Shown piece by piece: positions 17,459 to 25,825 of a stretch of DNA of 64,000 nucleotides; the stretch's first letter is position 1, and each line of letters opens with the position of its first letter. The notes beneath the pieces were generated by a model. That model was not told the origin of the DNA and searched no databases. It was given only the letters and a program-made list of their open reading frames with translations. The position numbers were made by a program, and so were the translations under genes. This DNA is from Patulibacter minatonensis DSM 18081 (GTDB lineage: Bacteria; Actinomycetota; Thermoleophilia; Solirubrobacterales; Solirubrobacteraceae). Location: the NCBI RefSeq assembly GCF_000519325.1, contig NZ_KI912613.1:1161369-1225368 (forward strand), in the 5' to 3' direction.

Positions 17459-18241
17459 TCAGCCCGCCAGCGAGCGGTAGCGCCGGACCGCCAGGAACGA
17501 CGCGACGACGGTGATCGCCACGATCCAGACGATCGACATCCAGACGTCGGAGTTCGCCGGGGCGGCCTCGCCGCCGATCCACAGGTGCCGCGTGGCGTCG
17601 ACGAGCGTCGTGAACGGGTTCGCCTCGGCGAACTGCCGCAGACCGTCGGGCATCGTCGACGGCTGCACGAAGGCCCCCGACGCGAACGTCAGCGGGAAGA
17701 TCACCGTGAAGCCGATCGCGTTCGACGTCTCCGCGGAGCCCGACAGCAGGCCGATCAGGCAGAACACCCACGAGAACGCGAAGCCCAGCCCGAGCAGCAG
17801 CAGGATGCCGAGCAGGACCTTCAGCACGTCGGTGCCGAAGCCGAAGCCGACCACCAGGCCGATGCCGATCAGGACGACGAGCTGCAGCGCGTTCAGGGCG
17901 ATGTCCGCGAACGCGCGGCCCGACAGCACGGCGATCCGCGACATCGGCAGCGACCGGAAGCGGCCGATCAGCCCCTTGTTCATGTCGTCCGCGATCGCCA
18001 GGGCGGTCACGAACCCGCCGAAGGCGATCGACTGCACGATGATCCCCGGCATCAGGTAGCTGGCGTAGTTGTCGAAGCCCGGGGTCGCGATCGCGCCGCC
18101 GAAGACGTACCGGAACAGCAGCACGAACATCACCGGCTGGATCGTGTAGCCGATCAGCAGGTCGGGCTGGCGGGGGATGCGGCGCAGCTGCCGCATCGCG
18201 AGGACGAGGGTGTCCGAGACGGTCCAGCGCAGGCTGCTCAT
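17459..18241 (-). CDS. ABC-2 type permease, DrrB type
   Basis: A 260-residue membrane protein with six hydrophobic segments. It has the ABC-2 features PGIIVQSIAFGG, the loop after MNKGLIGRFRSLPMSR, and NPFTTLVDATRHLWIG before the last helix. It is the membrane half of an exporter with the ATPase encoded just upstream, whose stop overlaps its ATG by four bases. The substrate is unknown. It is clearly a separate pair from the one at 7330-9137. Confidence 0.88.
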   Translation of the reverse strand: MSSLRWTVSDTLVLAMRQLRRIPRQPDLLIGYTIQPVMFVLLFRYVFGGAIATPGFDNYASYLMPGIIVQSIAFGGFVTALAIADDMNKGLIGRFRSLPMSRIAVLSGRAFADIALNALQLVVLIGIGLVVGFGFGTDVLKVLLGILLLLGLGFAFSWVFCLIGLLSGSAETSNAIGFTVIFPLTFASGAFVQPSTMPDGLRQFAEANPFTTLVDATRHLWIGGEAAPANSDVWMSIVWIVAITVVASFLAVRRYRSLAG

Positions 18242-19209
18242 GCGGGCTCCTCCCCGTCGGTCGACGCTTCCTCGGCCGGGCGGCCGGTGAGCGTCAGGAA
18301 CGCGTCGTCGAGCGTCGGGCGACGGACCGCGATGTCCGTCACGCCCACGCCGGCGTCGTCGAGGCGGCGCACCGCGGCGACGACCCCGCCGCTGCCCTGA
18401 CGCAGCGGCGTCGAGAGCGACGCCCCGTCGACGGCCGGCTCGCCGTCGGCCAGGGGCGCGAGCGCCTCGGTGGCCGCGGCGGCCTGCGCCTCGTCCTCGA
18501 GCACGAGGTCCAGCCGCTCGCCGCCGACCTTCGCCTTCAGCTCGTCGGAGGTGCCCTCGGCGATGACCTGGCCGTGGTCGATGACCGCGATCCGGTCGGC
18601 GAGGCGGTCGGCCTCCTCCAGGTACTGGGTCGTCAGGAGCACCGTGGTGCCGTCCGCGACGCGGTCCTCGATCGTCTGCCACAGCGAGTTGCGGCTCCGG
18701 GGGTCGAGGCCGGTGGTCGGCTCGTCGAGGAACAGGACCGGTGGGCGCATCACGAGCGCGGCCGCGAGGTCGAGCCTGCGGCGCATGCCGCCCGAGTACG
18801 TCCCGGCCGTCCGGCCGCCGGCGTCGACGAGGTCGAACTCCTCGAGCAGCTCCTTGGCGCGGGACCGCGACTCGGCCGGGCTCAGGTGGTAGAGCCGCCC
18901 GACCATCTCGAGGTTCTCCTTGCCGGTCAGGTACTCGTCGACCGCGGCGTACTGGCCGGCGAGGCCGATCTTCGACCGGAGCTCCTGAGCGTCCTTCACG
19001 ACGTCGAGCCCGGCGACGGTCGCGCTGCCGCCGTCGGGCGGGAGCAGCGTCGTCAGGATGCGGACGGCGGTCGTCTTGCCCGCGCCGTTCGGCCCGAGGA
19101 CGCCCAGCACCGAGCCGGCGGGCGCGACCAGGTCGACCCCCTGCAGGGCGTGGACGTCACCGAACGACCGGCGCAGACCTCGGGCTTCGATCACGGCGTC
19201 GGTGCTCAT
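18238..19209 (-). CDS. ABC transporter ATP-binding protein, DrrA type
   Basis: A 323-residue ATPase with Walker [10 protein letters not shown], signature YSGGMRRRLDLA, Walker [13 protein letters not shown] and TTQYLEEADRLADR, where Gln replaces the usual switch His as in many DrrA proteins. The C-terminal 90 residues (ending PTLDDAFLTLTGR) are the DrrA-type extension. It forms an operon with the following permease. The ATG at 19209 lies 8 nt after TATGGT, so the message is probably leaderless. Confidence 0.88.
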   Translation of the reverse strand: MSTDAVIEARGLRRSFGDVHALQGVDLVAPAGSVLGVLGPNGAGKTTAVRILTTLLPPDGGSATVAGLDVVKDAQELRSKIGLAGQYAAVDEYLTGKENLEMVGRLYHLSPAESRSRAKELLEEFDLVDAGGRTAGTYSGGMRRRLDLAAALVMRPPVLFLDEPTTGLDPRSRNSLWQTIEDRVADGTTVLLTTQYLEEADRLADRIAVIDHGQVIAEGTSDELKAKVGGERLDLVLEDEAQAAAATEALAPLADGEPAVDGASLSTPLRQGSGGVVAAVRRLDDAGVGVTDIAVRRPTLDDAFLTLTGRPAEEASTDGEEPA

Positions 19210-19686
19210 CGGGGCGCACCATACTTGGCGCCTTCGCACTCGTCGCGGCCCGCGGCACGGGTCGGGACGGCGGGCTCGGGGTTCGAGTCCGGCGGGTGGG
19301 GGCCGGGGGACTGCTGCGTGATCGGCATGGCGCAACCGTGTCGGGGAACGAGGACATGGACCGTCCGCGATCGCGCGGGCCGGGCCAGGGCGGACCCCTC
19401 GGGGTCCACCGCTGTGCCATGAAGACCGGGGGACGGGCGGAAACTCATCGGCCGGACCGCCGCGACCGTGCCCGTCCGGGCTGCACCCACCCGGCCGTGG
19501 GGTGAACGGCGCCCGGAAACAGGGCCTATACGCGCGTGGACGGGCCGCGTACTAGTGTCCCGGCGGTCCGTCCGGACGGCCGCTTTTACCGGGTCGCCCG
19601 GCGTCATGCACAGCGCGACCGTCGCCGAGGTCCACCCCGGACCTCCCCGCCCGCCGCGCGCTTCCACACGACACAGGAACCGCCAC
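19210..19686. other. Intergenic region with divergent promoters
   Basis: This 477-bp gap separates the divergent DrrA gene and sucC. On the right side TACTAGTGT at 19551-19559 is a plausible -10 region for sucC. It would give a leader of roughly 120 nt holding a small CCGGG-TCG-CCCGG hairpin and an AGGAA ribosome-binding site just before the sucC ATG. No convincing small gene was found in the rest. Confidence 0.45.
19218..19223 (-). promoter_or_regulatory. -10 element of DrrA-type operon
   Basis: TATGGT on the minus strand, 8 nt before the ATG at 19209. Confidence 0.5.
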
Positions 19687-20835
19687 ATGGACCTGCTCGA
19701 GTACCAAGGCAAGCAGCTGTTCGCGAAGCACGGCCTCGACGTGTCGGACGGCAGCGCCGTCACGACCGTCGACGACGCCGTCGCCGCAGCCAACAAGATC
19801 GGCTATCCGGTCGTCGTCAAGGCCCAGGTCTTGATGGGCGGCCGCGGCAAGGCCGGCGGCGTGAAGCTCGCGTCGGACGAGGACGAGGCGCGCGAGCACG
19901 CGACCAACATCCTCGGCCTCGACATCAAGGGGCACATCACGCGCACCCTGTGGATCGAGCACGCCTCGGACATCGCGACGGAGTACTACGCCTCCGTGCT
20001 GCTCGACCGGTCGGCCAAGAAGCCGCTGGTCATGTTCTCCACGGAGGGCGGCGTCGAGATCGAGACCGTCGCCGAGGAGACGCCCGAGAAGCTCATCAAG
20101 CAGAACGTCGACCCGCTCGTCGGGCTGACGAAGGAGCAGGCGCTCGACATCGCCACGCAGGGCAAGGCGGACGAGGACGTCATCGAGGGCGTCGCCGACG
20201 CCCTGGTCGCGCTCTACGAGGTCTGGATCGAGGAGGACGCCTCCCTCGCCGAGATCAACCCGCTGATCGTCACGCCCGACCGCAAGGTCAAGGCGCTCGA
20301 CGCGAAGGTCTCGCTCGACGGCAACGCCGCGTTCCGTCACCCGGACCACGCCGAGCTCGGCGACAAGGCCAACCTCGACCCGATCGAGGTCAAGGCGGCC
20401 GAGCAGGACGTCGTCTACGTCAAGCTCGACGGCAACATCGGCATCCTCGGCAACGGCGCCGGGCTCGTGATGTCGACCCTGGACGTCGTGGCGCAGGCCG
20501 GCGGCGAGCCGGCCAACTTCCTGGACGCCGGCGGAGGATCCGACGCCGCCAAGGTCAAGCAGGCCGTGGAGATCATCCTCTCCAACGACAACGTCAAGGC
20601 CGTCCTCTTCAACATCTTCGGCGGCATCACCCGCTGCGACGAGGTCGCCAACGGCCTGGTCGCCGCGTTCGCCGACCTCAAGCCGACCGTCCCGTTCGTC
20701 GTCCGCCTCGACGGCACGAACGACGTCGCGGGTCGCGAGATCCTCGAGAAGGCCGCGCTGCCCAACGTGCAGACGGCGAAGACGATGAACGAGGCGGCCG
20801 AGAAGGTCGTCGCGGCGGCGAAGGGGAACAGCTGA
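19687..20835 (+). CDS. sucC: Succinyl-CoA synthetase beta subunit
   Basis: A 382-residue ADP-forming subunit of succinyl-CoA synthetase, the citric-acid-cycle step that couples succinyl-CoA cleavage to nucleotide phosphorylation. It starts MDLLEYQGKQLFAKHG, has the ATP-grasp motif VVKAQVLMGGRGKAGGVK, and near the end NIFGGITRCDEVA. The ATG is preceded by AGGAA at suitable spacing. Its stop overlaps the sucD start (TGATG), so the two subunits are made together. Confidence 0.95.
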   Translation: MDLLEYQGKQLFAKHGLDVSDGSAVTTVDDAVAAANKIGYPVVVKAQVLMGGRGKAGGVKLASDEDEAREHATNILGLDIKGHITRTLWIEHASDIATEYYASVLLDRSAKKPLVMFSTEGGVEIETVAEETPEKLIKQNVDPLVGLTKEQALDIATQGKADEDVIEGVADALVALYEVWIEEDASLAEINPLIVTPDRKVKALDAKVSLDGNAAFRHPDHAELGDKANLDPIEVKAAEQDVVYVKLDGNIGILGNGAGLVMSTLDVVAQAGGEPANFLDAGGGSDAAKVKQAVEIILSNDNVKAVLFNIFGGITRCDEVANGLVAAFADLKPTVPFVVRLDGTNDVAGREILEKAALPNVQTAKTMNEAAEKVVAAAKGNS

Positions 20836-21713
20836 TGTCGATCCTGGTCACCGAGAACACGAAGCTCGCCGTCGCCGGCATCACCGGCCGCGAGGGGCGC
20901 TTCCACACGCTGAACAACAAGAACTACGGGACGAACGTCGTCGGTGGCGTCAACCCGAAGAAGGCCGGCGAGAACGTCGAGGGCATCCCCGTCTTCGGCG
21001 ACTGGGAGACCACGGTCAAGGAGAGCGGCGCCAACACGGCGATGATCTTCGTGCCGCCGCCGTTCGCCGCCGCGTCGGCCCTCGAGGCCGCCGCCGCGGG
21101 CGTCGAGCTCGTGATCATCATCACCGAGGGCATCCCGGCCCACGACGAGCTGAAGCTCTACAACACGGTCAAGCGGGACTACCCGGGCACGACCGTCGTC
21201 GGCCCGAACTGCCCCGGCATCCTGTCCCCGGGCAAGGCCAACGTCGGCATCATCCCGGCGTCGTTCTTCAAGCCGGGCAACGTCGGCGTCGTCTCGCGCT
21301 CCGGCACGCTGACCTACCAGATCGGCAACGAGCTGGCCCAGGCCGGCTTCGGCAACTCCTCGATCGTCGGCATCGGCGGCGACCCGGTCCCGGGCTCGTC
21401 GTTCATCGACGTCATCGCGCAGTTCGAGGCCGATCCCGAGACCGAGCTCATCGTGCTCTCCGGCGAGATCGGCGGCTCCGCCGAGGAGGAGGCCGCCGAG
21501 TTCATCGGCGCCAACGTCACGAAGCCCGTCGTCGGCTACATCGCCGGCTTCACGGCGCCCGAGGGCAAGCAGATGGGCCACGCCGGCGCCATCGTCTCCG
21601 GCTCCGCCGGCACCGCCAAGGCCAAGGCCGAGGCGCTCGAGGCCAAGGGCGTGCGCGTCGGTCGCACCCCCACCCAGGTCGCGGAGATCGCGATCGACAT
21701 CCTCAAGGGCTAG
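20835..21713 (+). CDS. sucD: Succinyl-CoA synthetase alpha subunit
   Basis: A 292-residue CoA-binding subunit. The N-terminal Rossmann domain has [11 protein letters not shown]. The ligase domain has the catalytic His, phosphorylated during the reaction, at residue 249 in [12 protein letters not shown]. The sequence [13 protein letters not shown] is typical of the family. It is translationally coupled to sucC through a one-base stop-start overlap and is full length. Confidence 0.95.
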   Translation: MSILVTENTKLAVAGITGREGRFHTLNNKNYGTNVVGGVNPKKAGENVEGIPVFGDWETTVKESGANTAMIFVPPPFAAASALEAAAAGVELVIIITEGIPAHDELKLYNTVKRDYPGTTVVGPNCPGILSPGKANVGIIPASFFKPGNVGVVSRSGTLTYQIGNELAQAGFGNSSIVGIGGDPVPGSSFIDVIAQFEADPETELIVLSGEIGGSAEEEAAEFIGANVTKPVVGYIAGFTAPEGKQMGHAGAIVSGSAGTAKAKAEALEAKGVRVGRTPTQVAEIAIDILKG

Positions 21714-21730
21714 GACGCCGCGCGGGTCCC

Positions 21731-21754
21731 GCCCCGGGCTTCCCGGAGCGGGGC
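21731..21754 (+). terminator. Possible sucCD terminator
   Basis: GCCCCG at 21731-21736 pairs with CGGGGC at 21749-21754, 18 bp after the sucD stop. The loop is 12 nt and there is no T tract, so support is weak. Confidence 0.35.
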
Positions 21755-21880
21755 CGCGTCGGACCGCGGCAGGGCTCGGGGCACCCGCAGGGTGTGCCAC
21801 CACCCGGGCCTGGAGTCGCGGGAGCAGGACCACGCGGGGCGGCCATCGGCCGCCCCGTCGTCGTTCCCGGGCCGGACGTC

Positions 21881-21917
21881 GCGTTCCCGATCTCGTACCC
21901 GTGGGGTACCGGATCGG
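21881..21917. repeat. REP-like palindromic repeat, copy A
   Basis: A 37-bp unit begins GCGTTCCCGATC and ends CGGATCGG. Its core pairs GATCTCGTACCC with GGGTACCGGATC across the loop GTG, leaving two mismatches. Copy B, 82 bp further on, has the same length and ends. Confidence 0.6.
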
Positions 21918-21962
21918 TCGCACGGGTCGAAGGGTCCGCGGCGTCCGGGGCCGGGACCGGCC

Positions 21963-21999
21963 GCGTTCCCGATCCGGTACCTCGGAGGTAGCGGATCGG
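21963..21999. repeat. REP-like palindromic repeat, copy B
   Basis: The 37-bp unit matches copy A in length and outer bases. The core pairs GATCCGGTACCT with AGGTAGCGGATC across the loop CGG, with one mismatch. The last stem pair is T-A here and C-G in copy A, which preserves pairing. Confidence 0.6.
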
Positions 22000-22062
22000 C
22001 ATCGCGGGGCCGACCCGCCGTCGTCGACGACAGGTCGGCCCCGCCCCCGGACCGCCGCGCGG

Positions 22063-22068
22063 TAGCGT
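22063..22068 (+). promoter_or_regulatory. -10 element of ribH
   Basis: TAGCGT, 7 nt before the GTG at 22076. Confidence 0.6.
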
Positions 22069-22075
22069 CCGGAGC

Positions 22076-22549
22076 GTGAGCACGCCCGCGTCGTCCCTCA
22101 ACACCGCCGACCTCCGCGTCGCCTTCGTCCAGGCGTCGTGGCACCACGACATCGTGGACCAGGCCCGCGTCGGGTTCCTCGCCGAGATCGCCGAGCACGG
22201 CTTCTCGGCCGGCAACGTCGACCAGTTCGCCGTGCCGGGTGCCTACGAGCTGCCCCTGCACGCCCAGAAGCTCGCCCGCACCGGCCGCTACGCCGCGATC
22301 GTCGGCGCCGCGCTGGTGGTCGACGGCGGCATCTACCGCCACGACTTCGTCGCCGCCGCGGTCGTCGACGGCCTGATGCGCGTCCAGCTCGACGAGGGTG
22401 TCCCCGTGTTCTCCGTCTCGCTCACCCCGCACCACTTCCACGAGCACGCCGAGCACGTCGACTACTACACGGAGCACTTCGTGAAGAAGGGCGGCGAGGC
22501 CGCCCGCGCCGTCGCGAACACCCTCAAGTCGCTCGCCACGATCGACTGA
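22076..22549 (+). CDS. ribH: 6,7-dimethyl-8-ribityllumazine synthase, type II (RibH2-like)
   Basis: A 157-residue lumazine synthase, the penultimate step of riboflavin synthesis. Recognisable parts are FVQASWHHDIVDQAR at the start, FAVPGAYELPLHA, and VVDGGIYRHDFVAAAV with the active-site His. The sequence LTPHHFHEHAEH is characteristic of the RibH2 type described from Brucella and Mesorhizobium rather than the icosahedral RibH1 type. No other riboflavin gene lies nearby, which also fits RibH2 enzymes. The GTG start follows a leaderless-type promoter. Confidence 0.85.
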   Translation: MSTPASSLNTADLRVAFVQASWHHDIVDQARVGFLAEIAEHGFSAGNVDQFAVPGAYELPLHAQKLARTGRYAAIVGAALVVDGGIYRHDFVAAAVVDGLMRVQLDEGVPVFSVSLTPHHFHEHAEHVDYYTEHFVKKGGEAARAVANTLKSLATID

Positions 22550-22570
22550 CCGCCGACGGATCCGGGGTGT

Positions 22571-22605
22571 CGGACGTCCGCCGTCCCTGCGGCGGCGGAC
22601 GTCCG
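22571..22605 (+). terminator. ribH terminator hairpin
   Basis: CGGACGTCCGCCG at 22571-22583 is perfectly complementary to 22593-22605, with a 9-nt loop. It begins 22 bp after the ribH stop. Confidence 0.65.
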
Positions 22606-22770
22606 GGACCCCGGACCGGCCGCGGTCGACGGGCCCCGCCGACCCCCACCCCACCGACCGGGCCGCCGGAAGCCGCCACGCGCGTCGAGATCCGCCGGGA
22701 GGAGTCGGCCCTCCGACGTCGAAGGAGGTCCGTCACCCGTTCCCACCGGCGTTTCCGCCGATCCGCCGCG

Positions 22771-22776
22771 TACAGT
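22771..22776 (+). promoter_or_regulatory. -10 element of small protein gene
   Basis: TACAGT, 6 nt before the GTG at 22783. Confidence 0.5.
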
Positions 22777-22782
22777 GGCGGC

Positions 22783-22980
22783 GTGGCCGGTTCGTTCGAT
22801 CTCGACGGCATGTTCGCGGCGCTCGAGCGCGCGGTCCTCCCGGCACCCCTCGACCCGCTCGACGCCCTCGACGCCGCGGCGGTCACGGCCCGCGACCGCA
22901 TGCGGATCTTCGACCCCGCCTGCACGTCGGACCCCGCGCCGCAGCCCGTCGCCCCGCGCGGGCGTCGTCCCGGTCGCTGA
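22783..22980 (+). CDS. Small protein of unknown function (65 aa)
   Basis: A short frame beginning GTG GCC GGT encodes a 65-residue protein. The first 45 residues are acidic and helical in character (FDLDGMFAALERAVLP, LDPLDALDAAAVTARDRMRIFD) and the tail is Pro/Arg-rich. I recognise no family. The main support is an exact leaderless-type promoter (TACAGT plus 6 nt) and a terminator hairpin of the previous gene upstream. It could still be a chance frame. Confidence 0.45.
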   Translation: MAGSFDLDGMFAALERAVLPAPLDPLDALDAAAVTARDRMRIFDPACTSDPAPQPVAPRGRRPGR

Positions 22981-23183
22981 CCCCTCCGGCGCCGCGCGGT
23001 CGGCCCAGATTCCGGCGTCGCCGAGGCCTCTCGCACCCGGGCCCACCGTCGGGGCACCGGGACGCCCGCCGGCCACCGGACCGCGCCCCGGGCTGCCACC
23101 CGCGGCGGGGGTCGAACCCGTCCGCCGCCGGGACCACCGCGCACCCCCGTCCCGCCTGCACGTCACCTGCGGGAGCCGGTGAA

Positions 23184-23189
23184 TAGTCT
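23184..23189 (+). promoter_or_regulatory. -10 element of aminotransferase gene
   Basis: TAGTCT, 6 nt before the ATG at 23196. The spacing decides between this ATG and the adjacent GTG at 23193. Confidence 0.6.
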
Positions 23190-23195
23190 GGGGTG

Positions 23196-24305
23196 ATGGC
23201 CGACTCCATCTCCTTCTCCCGTGGCGCGCCGTCCGCCGACATCGTCGACATCGACGGGCTCAAGGAGGCCGCGGTCCGCGCCTTCGAGAAGGACCCGGCC
23301 GGCGTCGCCGGCTACGGCACGGCGATCGGCTACGTGCCGCTGCGCCGCCACATCGCCGAGAAGCACGGCGTGCCCGAGGACCACGTCATCGTCACCAACG
23401 GCTCGATGCAGGCCGACGCGTTCCTCTTCGACGAGGTCGTCTCGTCCGGCGACGCCGTCGTCGTCGAGCGCCCGACGTACGACCGCACGCTCCTCGGCCT
23501 GCGCGAGCGCGGCGCCGACGTCCGCCTGATCGGCCTGCAGGCCGACGGCATCGACGTCGACGAGCTCCGCGCCGAGCTCGAGGGCGGCCTGCGCCCGAAG
23601 CTCGCGCACGTCATCCCGAACTTCCAGAACCCGGGCGGCTCCACGCTGTCCCTCGAGAAGCGCCACGCGCTGCTCGAGCTGGCCGCGAAGTACGGGTTCC
23701 TGATCTTCGAGGACGACCCGTACGTCGACGTCCGCTTCACCGGCGAGCCCCTCCCGCGGATGCTCGAGCTCGACGCCCCCGACGGCGGCACGCCGACGAA
23801 CGTCGTCTACGCCTGCTCGTTCTCCAAGACGGTCTGCCCGGGCGTCCGTGTCGGCTACCTCGTCGGCAACCCGGAGCTGATCAAGAAGATCCAGCGCCGC
23901 GCGACCAACACGTACATCGCCCCGAGCCAGGTCTCGCAGGCCATCGTCTACGAGTTCGTGGCCGGCGACCGCTTCCCCGCCGCCCTGCAGAACGTCAAGG
24001 ACGCGCTCGCCGAGCGCGCCGGCACGCTCGGGAAGGCCCTGAAGGAGCACCTCCCGCAGGCCAGCTTCGTCCAGCCCGAAGGCGGCTACTTCCTCTGGGT
24101 CGAGCTGCCGGAAGGCGAGGGCCACGACTGCGCGAAGATCGCGAAGGAGGCCGCGGACCGCGGCGTCCAGATCGTCAAGGGCACCGACTTCCTCGTCGAG
24201 GGGGGCGAGAACGCCTTCCGCCTGGCCTACTCCGCGGTCACCGCGGACAAGATCGACGAGGGCGTCCGCCGCCTGGCCGAGGCCGTCGAGGCCGCGAAGG
24301 GCTGA
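23196..24305 (+). CDS. PLP-dependent aminotransferase, class I/II (LysN-like)
   Basis: A 369-residue fold-type I aminotransferase. The cofactor Lys is at residue 211 in CSFSKTVCPGVRVGY. The Asp contacting the pyridine nitrogen is in LIFEDDPYVDVRF, and the substrate carboxylate Arg is in AFRLAYSAV near the end. IPNFQNPGGSTLS is typical of the 2-aminoadipate/aromatic aminotransferase branch related to LysN and to MocR domains. No GntR domain is attached. The exact amino acid substrate cannot be set from sequence alone. The gene stands alone. Confidence 0.85.
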   Translation: MADSISFSRGAPSADIVDIDGLKEAAVRAFEKDPAGVAGYGTAIGYVPLRRHIAEKHGVPEDHVIVTNGSMQADAFLFDEVVSSGDAVVVERPTYDRTLLGLRERGADVRLIGLQADGIDVDELRAELEGGLRPKLAHVIPNFQNPGGSTLSLEKRHALLELAAKYGFLIFEDDPYVDVRFTGEPLPRMLELDAPDGGTPTNVVYACSFSKTVCPGVRVGYLVGNPELIKKIQRRATNTYIAPSQVSQAIVYEFVAGDRFPAALQNVKDALAERAGTLGKALKEHLPQASFVQPEGGYFLWVELPEGEGHDCAKIAKEAADRGVQIVKGTDFLVEGGENAFRLAYSAVTADKIDEGVRRLAEAVEAAKG

Positions 24306-24307
24306 CC

Positions 24308-24334
24308 GGCCGGCCGGCCCACCACCGGCCGGCC
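24308..24334 (+). terminator. Terminator after aminotransferase
   Basis: GGCCGGCCGG at 24308-24317 pairs with CCGGCCGGCC at 24325-24334 across a 7-nt loop, just after the stop at 24305. Confidence 0.6.
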
Positions 24335-24441
24335 CCTCCGCCGCAGCCCGACGTCCGGGCGGGCCCGCCGCCGTCCGCATGGCTCTGAGGACGGCGTGAG
24401 GACCGCTGTCCACCGGTCCTCCCACCTGGGAGGATCGGGCC

Positions 24442-25752
24442 ATGCGTGCGAGCGTCCCGGCGGCCCACCCACGACGGACCGCCCTCGGCGCCGCGGCCCT
24501 CGCGGTCACCTCGGGCCTCGCGCTCGTCCCGACCGCCGGCGCCGACGTCCTCGTCTCGCGCTCCGACGACGCGCGCGGCACCGCGCGTCCGGTCCTCGTG
24601 ACGCCGGACGGCACGCGGCGCGAGCTCGCCGCCGCCCCGATCGACGGCCTGGGCCACGCCCCGGTGGTCTCGCCCGACCGCTCCGTCGTCGCGGTCGTCG
24701 GCCCCGCGACCGTCGACGGGCTCGACGGCGTGACGCTCCTGCCGACCGACGGCTCCCCGGCCCGGCCGCTCGCGGGAGCGACCACGAGCATCGCCTCCAG
24801 CGGGTCCGAGTTCTGGTGGACCGACGGACCGCCCCGGCTGATCTCGGCGATCACCGGCCTCGGCGTCCGCGGCGAGGTCGACACGTGCGCCGTGCCCGCA
24901 CGGACCTGCAAGGAGACAAAGGCGCCCGGCGAGACGCTGATCGGCTCGTTCGACACCGGCGCGAGCCTCTGGACGCGCTCCGGCACCTTCCTGCTCCCCG
25001 AGACCCTCGGCAGCGCCTACCAGCGCTGGACGACCGCCACCGCCGCCCAGGTCCGGCGGGTCCGCGCCGGTCTGCGCCGCCGGCTCGTCCAGCGCGTCGT
25101 CCTCCGCTCGTCCGACGGGAAGGAGCGGATCCTCTCGACCGCCCGGCGTGCCCCCGGCACGGGCGTCCTCGACTACGAGCGGCTCACCGACCGGGGGCCG
25201 GCGATCGTCACCGACCGCGTCACGCACCGGACGACCATGAGGACCCGCACCCGGAAGGGGCGCCTGCAGCTGCGCCTGACCGAGGAGCTCCGGGGCTCGG
25301 TGACACGTGCGTACTCCCCGTCCGGACGCTCCTCGGCGTTCCGGCTCCGCGTCCCCGCGGGCACCACCGGCGCGGTCGGCGAGGCGCCGACCCCGGTCGC
25401 CGGCGGATGGCTGATCGCCGTCCGCGCGAAGGACGTGCCCGCCACGCGGCGCCTGGCCCGGTTGGCCCCCGACGGCACGACGAGGACGATCACCCTCGGC
25501 GGCTCCCCCCTGACCGTCACCTCGCTCAGCGCCGCACTGGGCCTGCCGAAGCCCGAGGCCGGCCCCCGCCGGGGCGACATCAGCGGCCTGCGCCCCGTCG
25601 GCTACGAGGCGGCGACCGACAGCGACGTGGTGATGTTCGACGTCCCCGCCGACAGCCACCAGGTGATCGCCCGGATCCCGCGGTCCGGCGCCGCACCGTC
25701 CCTCGTCCTGACCGGTGCCCCGCACCAGCGGGTGGGCGCGATCGCCTGGTGA
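24442..25752 (+). CDS. Secreted beta-propeller-like protein of unknown function
   Basis: A 436-residue exported protein with a signal peptide ending near residue 34 (PTAGAD). The remainder has short beta-strand repeats such as APVVSPDRSVVAVVGP and TLLPTDGSPARPLAG, suggestive of a TolB/WD40-like propeller. A Cys pair (CAVPARTCK) lies near residue 150. I recognise no enzyme motif. The ATG is preceded by GGAGGA 7 nt upstream, so translation is by a normal ribosome-binding site. It is close in style to the protein at 73-1686. Confidence 0.6.
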   Translation: MRASVPAAHPRRTALGAAALAVTSGLALVPTAGADVLVSRSDDARGTARPVLVTPDGTRRELAAAPIDGLGHAPVVSPDRSVVAVVGPATVDGLDGVTLLPTDGSPARPLAGATTSIASSGSEFWWTDGPPRLISAITGLGVRGEVDTCAVPARTCKETKAPGETLIGSFDTGASLWTRSGTFLLPETLGSAYQRWTTATAAQVRRVRAGLRRRLVQRVVLRSSDGKERILSTARRAPGTGVLDYERLTDRGPAIVTDRVTHRTTMRTRTRKGRLQLRLTEELRGSVTRAYSPSGRSSAFRLRVPAGTTGAVGEAPTPVAGGWLIAVRAKDVPATRRLARLAPDGTTRTITLGGSPLTVTSLSAALGLPKPEAGPRRGDISGLRPVGYEAATDSDVVMFDVPADSHQVIARIPRSGAAPSLVLTGAPHQRVGAIAW

Positions 25753-25825
25753 GCCGGGGCGGGTCGAGGGACCTCCCCGATCCCCCGGCACGTAATGCGC
25801 GCCACCCTCCCGGCAGAGAGGAGGT

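Larger units (their letters stand above)
21714..22075. other. Intergenic region with hairpins and two repeat units
   Basis: This 362-bp gap holds a possible sucCD terminator at 21731-21754, two copies of a palindromic repeat at 21881-21917 and 21963-21999, and the ribH promoter at its right end. No small gene is convincing. Confidence 0.6.

Noticed and set aside
7330-19209. The two DrrAB-type ABC pairs as a recent duplication
   Set aside because: The pairs differ in orientation, in switch residue (His against Gln) and in most of the permease sequence, so they are distant relatives rather than a recent copy.
19606-19689. Longer sucC start at an upstream in-frame ATG
   Set aside because: The family starts at MDLLEYQ and the ATG at 19687 has a good ribosome-binding site. 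The upstream extension is Pro/Arg-rich and unlike sucC.
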